Origin: Novosphingobium chloroacetimidivorans
GTDB taxonomy: Bacteria; Pseudomonadota; Alphaproteobacteria; Sphingomonadales; Sphingomonadaceae
Direction: 5' to 3'
DNA: 64,000 nt
Assembly: GCF_014204535.1 (NCBI RefSeq)
Contig: NZ_JACHLR010000004.1
Coordinates: 1 to 64,000, forward strand
In this document: one piece after another, positions 28,274-38,781 of the stretch
Layout: each line of letters begins with the position of its first letter
Position numbering within the stretch: position 1 is the first letter of the stretch
Position numbers and translations under genes: made by a program
The notes under the pieces: model-generated
The model's database searches: none
Told to the model about the DNA's origin: nothing
What the model saw: only the letters and a program-made list of their open reading frames with translations

Positions 28274-28714
28274 ATGGACCAGCTTTCCGCAATCTACCTC
28301 TGGCTCAAGGCCGGGCATGTCATCTTCGTGATCTTCTGGATGGCCGGGCTGTTCATGCTCCCGCGCTTCTTCGTCTATCACCAGGAGAGCGAGCCGGGCT
28401 CGGCCGAGGAAGCGCGCTGGCTCGATCGCGAAGCCAAGCTGCGCAAGATCATCCTGACGCCGGCGCTGGTGCTGGTCTGGGTTCTTGGCATCGCGGTGGC
28501 GAGCGCCGGACAATGGTGGGTCGCGGGATGGCTGCACGCCAAGCTGCTGCTGGTGCTGGCTCTCAGCGGATATCACGGCTGGATGGTCGGCTATGCCAAG
28601 AAGCTGGCCAAGGGCGAGCGGCGGCTCTCGGGCAAGGCACTGCGGCTGTTGAACGAGATCCCGGGCGTTACCGTGGCGCTGATCGTGATCCTGGTGGTCG
28701 TGAAGCCGTTCTGA
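28274..28714 (+). CDS. hemJ: Protoporphyrinogen oxidase HemJ
   Basis: 146-aa membrane protein with four predicted helices. The conserved N-terminal LKAGHVIFVIFWMAGLFMLPRFFVYH contains the essential His and Arg, and KLRKIILTPALVLVWVLGI and GYHGWMVGYAKKLAKGE follow. HemJ converts protoporphyrinogen IX to protoporphyrin IX, three steps after hemE, so the two neighbours serve one pathway. Adjacent to rho, an order also known in alphaproteobacteria. Confidence 0.92.
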   Translation: MDQLSAIYLWLKAGHVIFVIFWMAGLFMLPRFFVYHQESEPGSAEEARWLDREAKLRKIILTPALVLVWVLGIAVASAGQWWVAGWLHAKLLLVLALSGYHGWMVGYAKKLAKGERRLSGKALRLLNEIPGVTVALIVILVVVKPF

Positions 28715-28812
28715 GGCCTTCCGGGGCACCGGCGTACGGCGAAGCAACCCTCCGGCCCAGACTGCCCGATTTGCCCTGAAACAAGTTCAGGGTGACGCGG
28801 TGCCGGAAGGCC
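28715..28812. repeat. Inverted-repeat element after hemJ (family F)
   Basis: GGCCTTCCGGGGCACCG (28715-28731) pairs with CGGTGCCGGAAGGCC (28798-28812), starting right after the hemJ stop. Inside it, CCCTGAAACAAGTTCAGGG is a second palindrome of a type common in sphingomonad intergenic DNA. The rest of the gap to rho shows no gene. Confidence 0.75.
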
Positions 28813-28991
28813 GGGCGTTCCCGAGCCCCGACCTGCCGCGAGTCGATTGACCGCCAGCGGCACAACGTTTATCTACCCGACGTTCCGGCACAGGGCCGCG
28901 AGGGTTCCCTCGCCTTGCCCGGATCCGCTTTCCCCAAGCCCATCGGTCCGCCGGCCATCCCGATCCTCACGGAAAATCAAGACACCACATC

Positions 28992-30248
<1,257 letters not shown>

Positions 30249-30254
30249 GGGGCA

Positions 30255-30989
30255 GTGGCCTTGGATCTTTTGCTGACGCTGGCCGCTGCCGCTCCCTCGA
30301 TCGGGGGACCGGCCGAGATCTGGCAGCATATCGTCAACGACTTCTCGAACATCGGCACGCCATCGGCGATGGCGGCGTTCCTGCAAGTCATGATGATCGA
30401 CCTCGTGCTCGCGGGCGACAATGCGATCGTGGTCGGTGCGCTCGCTGCGGGACTTCCCGCCGAGCAGCGCAAGAAGGTCATCCTGATCGGCGTCCTCGCC
30501 GCGCTGGTCCTGCGCATCGGCTTCGCGCTGATCGTGACCTGGCTGCTCGGCATCGTCGGCCTGGTCTTCGCCGGCGGCCTGTTGCTGCTGTGGGTCGCCT
30601 GGAAGATGTACCGCGAGCTCCACACCCATGGCGGGCAGGACGTGCATTCGCATGGCTCTCCCGAGGTCGCGGGCGACGAGCGTTCCGGCTTGAAGCCGGC
30701 CAAGAGCTTCGCCAGCGCCGCCATTTCCGTGGCGGTCGCCGATGTGTCGATGAGCATCGACAACGTGCTGGGCGTGGCGGGTGCGGCGCGTGAGCATCCT
30801 GGCATTCTGATCGTCGGCCTGGTCTTCGCCATTGCCCTGATGGGCCTCGCGGCAAACTTCATCGCCCGCTATATCGAGCGCTTCCGCTGGATCGCGTGGA
30901 TCGGCCTCGCGGTTATCGTCTACGTTGCTCTGAAGATGATCTACGAAGGCTGGGTAGACCCGCAGCTCGGCATCGGCACCCTGTTCTGA
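30255..30989 (+). CDS. TerC-family integral membrane protein
   Basis: 244 aa with about seven hydrophobic segments and the TerC acidic motifs MIDLVLAGDNAIVVG and VADVSMSIDNVLGVAGAAREH. A His-rich loop (HTHGGQDVHSHG, about residues 121-132) between the halves could bind metal. TerC/YjbE proteins are linked to manganese or tellurite handling. GTG start six bases after the rho stop, with AAGGGG over the stop, so co-translation with rho is likely. Confidence 0.87.
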   Translation: MALDLLLTLAAAAPSIGGPAEIWQHIVNDFSNIGTPSAMAAFLQVMMIDLVLAGDNAIVVGALAAGLPAEQRKKVILIGVLAALVLRIGFALIVTWLLGIVGLVFAGGLLLLWVAWKMYRELHTHGGQDVHSHGSPEVAGDERSGLKPAKSFASAAISVAVADVSMSIDNVLGVAGAAREHPGILIVGLVFAIALMGLAANFIARYIERFRWIAWIGLAVIVYVALKMIYEGWVDPQLGIGTLF

Positions 30990-30998
30990 GCCTTGAGC

Positions 30999-31025
30999 GT
31001 CGTCCCGGGACTGACCCGGGACGAC
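30999..31025. terminator. Bidirectional hairpin between terC and quinone oxidoreductase
   Basis: Perfect 11-base stem GTCGTCCCGGG/CCCGGGACGAC with a 5-base loop, between convergent genes. No T-run, but it shares the CCCGGG core of the family-A repeats. Confidence 0.75.
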
Positions 31026-31037
31026 GTGACTCCTGCT

Positions 31038-32006
31038 TCAGGGGATCAGCACCGTCGATCCGGTCGTCTGCCGTGCTTCCAACGCCCGATGCGCTTCGGC
31101 GGCATCTGCAAGCGCGTAGCGTTGCCCGATGACGGGCTTCACCACACCGCGCGCGATCCTGTCGAACAGCCGCTCGGCGGTATGCGCCAGTTCTGCGGGC
31201 GTGCCGATATAGTCCGCCATCGTCGGTCGGATCACCATCAGCGAACCCGCGCGCATCAAGTCGGTCAGCGCCACCGGTGGAACAGGGCCCGATGCATTGC
31301 CGAAGCTCACCATCAGCCCGCGCTTGCGCAGACAGGCCAGCGAGGCGGTCCAGGAGGCCTGGCCCACCCCATCGTAGACCACGTCAGCCCTGCGCCCGCC
31401 GGTCGCCTCCAGCAGCGCCTGCGGCAGGTCCTGGAACCTGCAGCTGAGCGCATGGTCCGCGTCCACGCTTGCGGCCTTGTCCGCGGTTCCGGCATGCGCG
31501 ACGACGATCACGCCTTTGTCTCGTAGCCAGGGCACCAGCAGCGAGCCGACGCCGCCTGCTGCCGAATGTACCAGGGCGATCTGTCCGGCCTCCAGCGGGA
31601 TGATATCTTCGGCAAGATAGCACGCGGTAAAGCCCTTGAGCATGGTAGCCGCAGCCATCTCGGCGCTGACCGCCTCGGGCAACCGAACCGCCTGCGTTGC
31701 CTTGATGACCCGATGCGTGGCGTAGGCGCCGTCGCCCTGCGCGCAGCCGACACGTTCGCCGCGAGCAAAGCCATCCACGCCTTCACCCACGGCCACGACT
31801 GTCCCGGCACTTTCGGAACCGAGCGTGATAGGCAGCTGCGCCGGGTAGAGCCCGATACGATAGTAGACGTCGATGAAATTGAGGCCGACTGCCTCGGTTT
31901 CGATCAGCAGCTCGCCCGGTCCCGGATCCGCGAACCGCGCGTCCTCTCGCATGATCGCCTCGGGTCCGCCGTGGTCCCGGATGACCAATCGATAGCCGTC
32001 TGCCAT
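31038..32006 (-). CDS. NADPH:quinone oxidoreductase-like MDR protein
   Basis: About 322 aa of the medium-chain dehydrogenase/reductase family, zeta-crystallin/QOR type without catalytic zinc. N-terminal EAVGLNFIDVYYRIGLYP, GSESAGTVVAVGEGV, and the dinucleotide-binding VHSAAGGVGSLLVPWLRDKG motif. It likely reduces quinones or enones with NADPH. I start at the ATG at 32006 (MADGYRLV, family-like) rather than at 32036; neither has a strong ribosome-binding site. Confidence 0.88.
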   Translation of the reverse strand: MADGYRLVIRDHGGPEAIMREDARFADPGPGELLIETEAVGLNFIDVYYRIGLYPAQLPITLGSESAGTVVAVGEGVDGFARGERVGCAQGDGAYATHRVIKATQAVRLPEAVSAEMAAATMLKGFTACYLAEDIIPLEAGQIALVHSAAGGVGSLLVPWLRDKGVIVVAHAGTADKAASVDADHALSCRFQDLPQALLEATGGRRADVVYDGVGQASWTASLACLRKRGLMVSFGNASGPVPPVALTDLMRAGSLMVIRPTMADYIGTPAELAHTAERLFDRIARGVVKPVIGQRYALADAAEAHRALEARQTTGSTVLIP

Positions 32007-32086
32007 GCCTGAACCTGTTGCTGGCGCGATGGTCATACAACCATCGCGCTCAAGGATTTGCCGGTGAGGGGATTGAGGGCGCTCGC

Positions 32087-32785
32087 TTAACCCAAGTGCT
32101 CGGCGAAGAACGCTGCTGTGCGCTCATCGGCAAGCTGTGCTGCCGCCTCGTCGCGACGTGAGCCGATCTCGGCGGCGAAGCCGTGGTCGAGCCCTTCGTA
32201 GTCGTACAGCGTGACCTTCGGGTGATCGTCCAACCCTTCGTGCATGGCCTTCTGGGCATCGGGACTGACGAAGTGATCGGCGGTGGGAATATGCAGCATG
32301 AGCGGCTTGGCGATGGCATGCTTTTCGCCCAGCATCTGGTCGATCATCACGCCGTAGTAGCCGACCGAAGCATCGATGTCCGTGCGCGCTGCGGCCATGT
32401 AGGCGACGCGGCCGCCCATGCAGAAGCCGACCAGCCCGACCTTGGCCACATCCGCATCGCGACGGATCCAGTGGATGACGGCCTCGATATCGCGAATGCC
32501 CAGGTCGAAGTCGTGCTTCATCATGTAGCCGACGGCTTCCTGGAATTGCTCCGGGATGTCGGCATCGAGAGCGACGCCCGGCTGCTGGCGCCAGAACGTA
32601 TCCGGCGCCACCGCAAGGTACCCGCGATCGGCCCATTGCTGCGCCTTCTTCTGGATACCGGCGTCCACGCCGAAGATCTCCTGCTGCACGATCACAGCAC
32701 CGCGCGGCGTGCCCTCCGGCTTGATGACCAGGACCGGGATCTGTCCGTCGTCGTCGAGAGTGGGGATCTGGGTGTTCGTGGTCAT
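32087..32785 (-). CDS. Dienelactone hydrolase family protein
   Basis: 232-aa alpha/beta hydrolase with the Cys nucleophile in GFCMGGRVAY, an Asp in IPTADHFVSPD and His in DHGFAAE, the dienelactone hydrolase triad. It may act on lactones from aromatic degradation, or on other esters. AAGGAGAG six bases before the ATG at 32785 fixes the start. Divergent from the DUF6489 gene. Confidence 0.88.
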   Translation of the reverse strand: MTTNTQIPTLDDDGQIPVLVIKPEGTPRGAVIVQQEIFGVDAGIQKKAQQWADRGYLAVAPDTFWRQQPGVALDADIPEQFQEAVGYMMKHDFDLGIRDIEAVIHWIRRDADVAKVGLVGFCMGGRVAYMAAARTDIDASVGYYGVMIDQMLGEKHAIAKPLMLHIPTADHFVSPDAQKAMHEGLDDHPKVTLYDYEGLDHGFAAEIGSRRDEAAAQLADERTAAFFAEHLG

Positions 32786-32904
32786 GGGGCTCTCCTTGCC
32801 TGTGTCACCGGGCGTCTTCGCTTGCATGGGATTAGGCTGCCGCAATGGACTTTGCCAAGCGCATGTGTCAGCACAACGGAAGGAAAGCGAGGCAGGAGAG
32901 CCCG

Positions 32905-33171
32905 ATGAAGGTCAATGTCGAGGTGGACTGCTCGCCGGAAGAGGCGAGGCGCTTTCTGGGCCTGCCGGATGTGACTCGCGCCAACGAGGTCTATGTCGAT
33001 GCGCTCGCCAAGGCGATGCAAGGTGTCGGCAGCGTCGATCAGATGCAGGACCTGGCCAAGCAGATGGCACCGATGGGCCAGTTCGGCCTCAAACTGTTCC
33101 AGCAGTTGATGGAAGGCGGCGCGGCGATGGCGATGTCCAAGCCAGGCGCGCCAAAGCCCGAGGATCGCTAA
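32905..33171 (+). CDS. DUF6489 family small protein
   Basis: 88-aa protein: MKVNVEVDCSPEEARRFLGLPDVTRANEVYVDALAKAM, then a Met/Gln-rich helical tail. It resembles small sphingomonad proteins grouped as DUF6489; function unknown. GCAGGAG before the ATG at 32905 supports this start over 32845. It precedes mnmE. Confidence 0.8.
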   Translation: MKVNVEVDCSPEEARRFLGLPDVTRANEVYVDALAKAMQGVGSVDQMQDLAKQMAPMGQFGLKLFQQLMEGGAAMAMSKPGAPKPEDR

Positions 33172-33205
33172 GCCGCTCCTCTAAAAGTTTCCGTGACGCG
33201 ACGGC

Positions 33206-34486
33206 ATGAACGACACGATCTTCGCCTTGTCCAGCGGTGCGCCGCCGGCCGCGATCGGCATCGTGCGGATCAGCGGGCCCGCGGCTGCCGGTGCTGTCGA
33301 AGCATTGGCCGGCCAGGTCCCTCAAGCGCGGCATGCCAGCCTGCGGCGCTTGCGGGATCGGAACGGCGATCCGCTGGATCAGGCGCTGGTCCTGTGGTTT
33401 CCAGGTCCGGCAACGGCCACCGGTGAGGACTTGGCCGAATTCCACCTGCATGGGGGAAGGGCGGTGGTTGCGGCGGTCGAGCGGACCTTGGCCGAACTAC
33501 CTGGGTTACGCTGGGCGACACCCGGAGAATTCACCCGGCGCGCTTTCGCCAATGGCCGGATCGATCTCGCGGAAGCGGAAGGTCTCGCCGATCTGCTGAC
33601 CGCGGAGACCGAACTGCAGCGGCGCCACGCTCTCGCGCTGGCGAGTGGTGGCTTGTCCTCGCAGATTTCCGAGTGGCGCGACCAAGTGCTGGTGTTGTCG
33701 GCACAAGTCGAAGCGGTGCTGGATTTCGGCGACGAGGATGATGTCGCGCATCTCCCACCCAGCTTCTCCCTCGATCTGGCCCGCTTGGCCACCGCAATCG
33801 ATGCGCTCGTGGCCGGACCGCGCGCGGAATCTCTGCGCGAGGGTTTTCGCGTGGTACTCGCGGGGCCGCCGAACTCCGGAAAAAGCAGTTTATTCAATTG
33901 CTTGGTTGATGCCGATGCTGCCATAACCACGCCCATCCCGGGGACGACACGCGATGTGCTGACCCGGCCCGTCGCGCTGCAAGGCATTCCTTTTCTCTTC
34001 GTAGATACCGCGGGCCTACGCAGCGATACACAGGACGCCGTCGAACTTATCGGCATCGACCGAGCGACACAGGAGTTGTCGCGAGCGGACCTTGTGCTCT
34101 GGCTGGGGCCGGAAGGCGAGGGGCAGGGCAGGTGCGTCTGGGAACTCGACAGCTTCGCCGATCTTGCCTCGCACAAGGGCAAAGTCCGTCCCCGTCACCG
34201 CGTCTCGGCTGAAACGGGCGCGGGCATTGCCGAGCTACAAAGCGATCTCATCGATCTCGCGCGCACCGCGCTGCCGGGTCCAAACCAGTTTGCCTTGAAC
34301 CAACGTCAGGGCACTCTGCTTTTGGAGGCGGCAGAGGCCCTGCATCAGGCAGGTTCTCAAGTCGATCCGCTCCTGATTGCCGAGTTGTTGCGCAATGCCA
34401 GAAGCGCATTCGATCGGCTGCTCGGGCGTGCTGCAACCGAGGACATGCTCGATGCCTTGTTCGGACGATTTTGCATCGGCAAGTGA
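33206..34486 (+). CDS. mnmE: tRNA uridine-5-carboxymethylaminomethyl synthesis GTPase
   Basis: GTPase partner of MnmG in wobble-uridine modification (426 aa). N-terminal formyl-THF-binding domain (DTIFALSSGAPPAAIGIVRISGP), a helical domain, an inserted G domain with P-loop GPPNSGKSSLFN and switch-region DTAGLR, and the C-terminal catalytic FCIGK. No clear NKxD nucleotide-specificity motif is visible where it should be. Its stop codon touches a perfect parS site and mnmG follows. Confidence 0.94.
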   Translation: MNDTIFALSSGAPPAAIGIVRISGPAAAGAVEALAGQVPQARHASLRRLRDRNGDPLDQALVLWFPGPATATGEDLAEFHLHGGRAVVAAVERTLAELPGLRWATPGEFTRRAFANGRIDLAEAEGLADLLTAETELQRRHALALASGGLSSQISEWRDQVLVLSAQVEAVLDFGDEDDVAHLPPSFSLDLARLATAIDALVAGPRAESLREGFRVVLAGPPNSGKSSLFNCLVDADAAITTPIPGTTRDVLTRPVALQGIPFLFVDTAGLRSDTQDAVELIGIDRATQELSRADLVLWLGPEGEGQGRCVWELDSFADLASHKGKVRPRHRVSAETGAGIAELQSDLIDLARTALPGPNQFALNQRQGTLLLEAAEALHQAGSQVDPLLIAELLRNARSAFDRLLGRAATEDMLDALFGRFCIGK

Positions 34487-34502
34487 TGTTCCACGTGGAA
34501 CA
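34487..34502. promoter_or_regulatory. parS centromere site 1 (perfect palindrome)
   Basis: TGTTCCACGTGGAACA, a perfect 16-base palindrome of the parS type bound by ParB, begins right after the mnmE stop codon, in the gap before mnmG. ParA and ParB are encoded 2.5 kb downstream. Confidence 0.93.
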
Positions 34503-34548
34503 TGGATGAGCTTTGACCACCGGCGACTGTCACGCTAAAAGCCGCGTC

Positions 34549-36399
34549 ATGCACACATACGATATTGTGGTCGTAGGCGGCGGTCATGCCGGCTGCGAGG
34601 CCGCCGCGGTTGCGGCTCGCATGGGCGCGCGTGTCGCCTTGGTCAGTTTCGACCTGACGACGGTTGGGGCCATGAGCTGCAATCCGGCGATCGGTGGCCT
34701 GGGCAAGGGGCACCTTGTCCGAGAGGTCGACGCCTTCGATGGGTTGATCGGCCGCGCGGCGGATGCGGCCGCAATCCATTATCGCATGCTCAATCGCTCC
34801 AAAGGCAGTGCCGTCCAAGGTCCCCGGGTGCAGGCGGATCGGACTTTCTTCAAGGCATCCATCCAGCGGCAGCTTGCAGCGACCGCGGGCCTCGACCTGG
34901 TTGAGGGGGAGGTCGCATCGCTCCGTTTGGTAGGTGGACGGGTAGAAGGCATCGAGCTCACAGGTGGCGAGCAAATTTCCGCTGCAGCCACCATCCTGTG
35001 CACGGGCACCTTCCTGGGAGGAACTCTGTTCCGCGGCGAGGAGAGGCTTGAAGGTGGCCGCATCGGCGAGGCATCGGCGCAGCTACTGGCGCGCCAGATG
35101 CGCAGCTTCGACTTACCCATGGCCCGCTTGAAAACGGGGACGCCGCCGCGACTGGATGGTCGAACCATCGATTGGTCACTGTTGGACGAACAGCCGTCGG
35201 ACGCCGATCCGTGGACCATGTCACCCATGGTCCGTGCTCGCGCCAACCCCCAGGTGTTTTGCGCCATCACGCGCACCAACGTACGGACGCATGATATCAT
35301 CCGCGCCAACCTTCACCGCTCACCGCTGTTCAGTGGAGCGATCGGTGCGCGAGGCCCGCGGTATTGTCCGTCGATCGAGGACAAGATTCATCGCTTCGCG
35401 GATCGGGACGGCCACCAGATCTTCCTGGAGCCGGAAGGCTTGCGATCACACCTGGTCTATCCCAATGGCATCAGCACGTCCTTGCCAGCAGACGTGCAAG
35501 CCACGATGCTGCGAACGATCGAAGGTCTCGAGAGCGTCGAGATCGTGGTCCCCGGATATGCCGTGGAGTACGACCACATCGACCCACGCGCGCTGCGATC
35601 GACCTTGGAGCTAAGAGACCTTCCGGGGCTTTACTGTGCCGGCCAGATCAATGGAACGACCGGGTATGAGGAAGCGGCGGGGCAGGGGCTTGTCGCGGGG
35701 ATGAGCGCAGCATGCGCGGTTCTGGATCGCGACCTGCCAGCGCTCGATCGAACCAACAGCTATCTGGCCGTGATGATCGATGATCTGACCTTGCAAGGTG
35801 TGAGCGAACCATACCGCATGCTCACCGCACGGGCGGAATATCGGCTCCGGCTTCGTGCCAACAATGCTGCAACGCGACTCACCGGGTTAGCGACGCAATT
35901 GGGTGCCGTTGGTGCCGAACGCGCGTCCTGGTTTGCCGAGCGGCAGCACTGTCGGTCCGAACTGGAGAGCCACCTGGATGCGGAAGTGTCCGCAGCCCAG
36001 CTGTCGGCGTGCGGTCTATCGGTTCGCCAGGATCTCGGCACTATGCCATTGCGAGAGTGGACGCGCTTCGACGGTGTCGATCTCGCAGCGCTTTCACCGT
36101 GGCTGCCACAGCTCGAACAAGCGCACGATGACTTGGTAGATGAGATGACCGAAGATCTGGCGTACGCGCCGTACCTTGATCGGCAGGAGCGGGAACTACG
36201 CGAGCTTCGAGCGAGTGAGTCTCTGCGCCTTATCGATAACTTTCCCTATGCCGACGTGCCTGGGCTCTCATCGGAGATGGTGGAGCGACTTTCCGGTGCA
36301 CGGCCAGAAACGCTGGCCGCGGCCGGCCGCGTTCCCGGTGTGACGCCTGCGGCATTGTCGGCCTTGCTGGTTCACGCACGCCGAAAGCTCGCTGCATGA
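34549..36399 (+). CDS. mnmG: tRNA uridine-5-carboxymethylaminomethyl modification enzyme
   Basis: FAD-dependent partner of MnmE (616 aa). N-terminal dinucleotide-binding motif [23 protein letters not shown], then [35 protein letters not shown], and [21 protein letters not shown]. The start is the ATG at 34549; a TTG at 34513 would add 12 unsupported residues. The last codons overlap rsmG (ATGA). Confidence 0.95.
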   Translation: MHTYDIVVVGGGHAGCEAAAVAARMGARVALVSFDLTTVGAMSCNPAIGGLGKGHLVREVDAFDGLIGRAADAAAIHYRMLNRSKGSAVQGPRVQADRTFFKASIQRQLAATAGLDLVEGEVASLRLVGGRVEGIELTGGEQISAAATILCTGTFLGGTLFRGEERLEGGRIGEASAQLLARQMRSFDLPMARLKTGTPPRLDGRTIDWSLLDEQPSDADPWTMSPMVRARANPQVFCAITRTNVRTHDIIRANLHRSPLFSGAIGARGPRYCPSIEDKIHRFADRDGHQIFLEPEGLRSHLVYPNGISTSLPADVQATMLRTIEGLESVEIVVPGYAVEYDHIDPRALRSTLELRDLPGLYCAGQINGTTGYEEAAGQGLVAGMSAACAVLDRDLPALDRTNSYLAVMIDDLTLQGVSEPYRMLTARAEYRLRLRANNAATRLTGLATQLGAVGAERASWFAERQHCRSELESHLDAEVSAAQLSACGLSVRQDLGTMPLREWTRFDGVDLAALSPWLPQLEQAHDDLVDEMTEDLAYAPYLDRQERELRELRASESLRLIDNFPYADVPGLSSEMVERLSGARPETLAAAGRVPGVTPAALSALLVHARRKLAA

Positions 36400-37025
36400 C
36401 CGAGGCAGGCGCTCGATCGCAGACGCTTGCACTTGCACAGAGTGATGAAGCTGAGGCGAAGCTCGATAGCTTCATCAGTGCATTGATCGAAGAGAACGAG
36501 CGGCAGAACTTGGTCGCAAGGGCAACGCTGCCAAGTATGTGGGCGAGGCACATTCTCGACAGCGCGCAACTCTTGGCACATGTTCCACATGAAACATCGA
36601 CGTGGCTAGATCTCGGCACTGGCGCTGGATTTCCCGGGCTCGTGATAGCGATCCTAAGGAGTGACTGGAACGTGACGCTTGTCGAGTCGCGCACCAGACG
36701 CGTTGAGTGGCTGACCCAGATGGTAGATCGCCTTGGGCTCACAAATGTCGATGTTGAAGGTCGGCGCTTGGAAACCGTGCCGACGAAGGTATTCGATGTC
36801 ATATCGGCAAGAGCGTTTGCGCCTTTAGCCGAGCTCCTGGACTTATCCGCTCGGTTTTCGGCAGCCACGACGTGCTGGGTCTTGCCCAAAGGCCGGTCGG
36901 CGGGCCAAGAAGTGAATGAGCTCCGCGGATGGAATCACAAGTTCCACGTGGAACAATCCTTGACCGATCCTGAGGCCGGCATCCTTGTCGGTCAACTCAT
37001 CGGCCGGAAAGGTACGGCAGCATGA
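36396..37025 (+). CDS. rsmG: 16S rRNA (guanine527-N7) methyltransferase
   Basis: 209-aa SAM methyltransferase (GidB) modifying G527 of 16S r[21 protein letters not shown] is the SAM-binding motif near residue 70; [15 protein letters not shown] and [11 protein letters not shown] follow. Two parS-type sites lie inside the gene. Codons look less GC-rich than in flanking genes. Four-base overlaps on both sides (mnmG and parA) couple the chain. Confidence 0.93.
   Translation: MTEAGARSQTLALAQSDEAEAKLDSFISALIEENERQNLVARATLPSMWARHILDSAQLLAHVPHETSTWLDLGTGAGFPGLVIAILRSDWNVTLVESRTRRVEWLTQMVDRLGLTNVDVEGRRLETVPTKVFDVISARAFAPLAELLDLSARFSAATTCWVLPKGRSAGQEVNELRGWNHKFHVEQSLTDPEAGILVGQLIGRKGTAA
36581..36596. 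promoter_or_regulatory. parS-like site 2, inside rsmG
   Basis: TGTTCCACATGAAACA differs from a perfect palindrome at two of the eight pairs but keeps the outer TGTTYCA/TGRAACA halves. It lies 2.1 kb from the first site. Confidence 0.75.
36940..36955. promoter_or_regulatory. parS site 3, inside rsmG
   Basis: AGTTCCACGTGGAACA is the site-1 palindrome with one terminal change. It lies within rsmG, about 80 bases before parA. Confidence 0.88.
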
Positions 37026-37798
37026 TCCGCATCGCTATCGCCAACCAGAAGGGTGGGGTCGGCAAGACCACAACCGCAATCAACGTCTCGACGGCGCTGG
37101 CCGCGACGGGGTGGAAGACCTTGCTGATCGATCTCGATCCGCAGGGTAATGCCTCGACGGGGATCGGAGTCGGCACAGCACAGCGCGACCGATCGAGTTA
37201 TGACGTGCTGGTCGATCAAGCGAGTATGGAAAGCTGCATCGTTCCGACACCGATCCCCAAGCTCGACCTCTGTCCAGCAACGGTCGATCTTTCGGGAGCC
37301 GAGGTGGAATTGGTGGGCGTCGATGATCGAGCCCATCGTTTGCAGAAGGCCTTGCAGCCCGATCTGGGCTACGATGTTTGCCTGATCGATTGCCCCCCGT
37401 CGCTCGGTCTGCTGACGCTCAATGCGATGACGGCTGCGGATACATTGCTGGTGCCGCTTCAGTGCGAGTTCTTCGCGCTCGAAGGGCTGAGCCAGCTGCT
37501 GACGACAGTCGAGCGCGTGCAGCAGCGCTTTAACCCAGACCTGGGGATCATCGGTATTGCACTGACCATGTTCGATCGCCGCAACCGGCTGACCGATCAG
37601 GTCGCGGATGACGTGCGATCATGCCTTGGCAAGCTCGTGTTCGAGACGACGATCCCGCGCAATGTGCGCCTGTCGGAAGCGCCGAGCCATGGCGTCCCGG
37701 CGCTGATCTACGATCACGCATGTGCAGGGAGCCGTGCGTACATCGCGCTCGCGCGCGAACTGATCACGCGCTTGCCCGAAGAGAGGAAGGCGGCATGA
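37022..37798 (+). CDS. parA: Chromosome partitioning ATPase
   Basis: Walker-type ATPase (258 aa) that moves ParB-parS complexes over the nucleoid. Deviant Walker A KGGVGKTTTAINVS at residues 10-23, Walker A' LIDLDPQGNASTG, and Walker B CLIDCPPSLGLLTLNA. ATGA-coupled to rsmG upstream and parB downstream, the standard alphaproteobacterial order. Confidence 0.96.
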   Translation: MIRIAIANQKGGVGKTTTAINVSTALAATGWKTLLIDLDPQGNASTGIGVGTAQRDRSSYDVLVDQASMESCIVPTPIPKLDLCPATVDLSGAEVELVGVDDRAHRLQKALQPDLGYDVCLIDCPPSLGLLTLNAMTAADTLLVPLQCEFFALEGLSQLLTTVERVQQRFNPDLGIIGIALTMFDRRNRLTDQVADDVRSCLGKLVFETTIPRNVRLSEAPSHGVPALIYDHACAGSRAYIALARELITRLPEERKAA

Positions 37799-38745
37799 GC
37801 GAGGAAGCCAGCATCGTTGCAGCACCTGCGGCAAAGTCGAAGGCCAAGGGTCTTGGGCGTGGCCTTGGCGCCCTGCTCGGCGAGACACGGCGCGAGGAGC
37901 CTGTCTCACGTGGAACTGATGCGGGGGCGCGGGAAGGGCTGCAGAGATCGGGCCTGGCGCTTCTGCCCGTTTCCTCCATCTCTCCCGATCCACACCAGCC
38001 CAGGCGGCACTTCGACGAAGCGGCACTGGACGAACTCGCGGCGTCGATCGCGCAGCGGGGTGTCATCCAGCCTGTTGTCGTGCGGGCGCTGGACACTGGC
38101 CGCTATCAGCTGGTCGCTGGCGAGCGGCGCTGGCGGGCAGCCCAGAAGGCACAGCTCCACGACATCCCGGCGCTGATCCGAGAGCTGAGCGACCGTGACG
38201 TCATGGCACTGGCGCTGATCGAGAACCTCCAGCGTGAGGACCTCAATCCGATCGAGGAAGCGCGCGCCTATCAGCGCCTGGCCGAGAGCGAGGGGCTCAC
38301 CCAGGCCGAGATCGCCAAGATGGTGGACAAGAGCCGCAGCCATGTCGCCAATCTGCAGAGGCTACTGGCCTTGCCCGCGCCGGTGATGGATCTGGTGGAG
38401 CGCGGCTCGCTATCGATGGGTCACGCCCGCGCCTTGATCGGTGCGGATGATGCCGAACAGATCGCGCAAGCCGCTGTGGACAAGCAGATGTCGGTGCGCG
38501 AGGTGGAAAAGCTGGTCCGCCGCCAGTCAAAAGTCGATGCCGCGCCGCGCCGCGCCCGCACTGCCCGAAACGCAAGCGACGATGCCGATATCGTCGCCGT
38601 ACAAGGCCACCTTGAAGAATTTCTCGGCTTGCCCGTGCGTATTCAGAGCGATGCCGACCCGAAATCCGGATTGGTTACCATCAAGTATGCGACGCTCGAT
38701 CAGCTGGATCTGATCTGTCAACGGTTGACCGGCGGCTCCATCTGA
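37795..38745 (+). CDS. parB: Chromosome partitioning protein ParB
   Basis: 316-aa CTPase clamp binding parS. N-terminal Lys/Leu/Gly-rich KGLGRGLGALLG (ParA-interaction type), the CTP-binding GERRWRAAQ motif and ALIENLQREDLNPIEEA, a helix-turn-helix (LTQAEIAKMVDKSRSHVANLQRLL), and a C-terminal dimerisation domain (VAVQGHLEEFLGLPVRIQSDADPKSG). A parS-like site lies in its 5' region. A stable hairpin overlaps its stop. Confidence 0.96.
   Translation: MSEEASIVAAPAAKSKAKGLGRGLGALLGETRREEPVSRGTDAGAREGLQRSGLALLPVSSISPDPHQPRRHFDEAALDELAASIAQRGVIQPVVVRALDTGRYQLVAGERRWRAAQKAQLHDIPALIRELSDRDVMALALIENLQREDLNPIEEARAYQRLAESEGLTQAEIAKMVDKSRSHVANLQRLLALPAPVMDLVERGSLSMGHARALIGADDAEQIAQAAVDKQMSVREVEKLVRRQSKVDAAPRRARTARNASDDADIVAVQGHLEEFLGLPVRIQSDADPKSGLVTIKYATLDQLDLICQRLTGGSI
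37902..37917. promoter_or_regulatory. parS-like site 4, inside parB
   Basis: TGTCTCACGTGGAACT keeps the central TCACGTGGAAC core and has two changes from TGTTYCACGTGRAACA. It lies about 110 bases into parB. Confidence 0.75.
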
Positions 38746-38758
38746 ACCGCCGGTCAAC
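38724..38758. terminator. Hairpin overlapping the parB stop
   Basis: Perfect 12-base stem GTTGACCGGCGG (38724-38735) with CCGCCGGTCAAC (38747-38758) and an 11-base loop containing the stop codon TGA. It lies between the convergent parB and glycine-zipper genes and could stop both transcripts; there is no T-run. Confidence 0.75.
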
Positions 38759-38781
38759 TGTACGTACTCCCGAGAATGTGA

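Noticed and set aside
28715..28991. Riboswitch or structured leader before rho
   Set aside because: The only structure is the repeat element next to hemJ; nothing resembles a known riboswitch.
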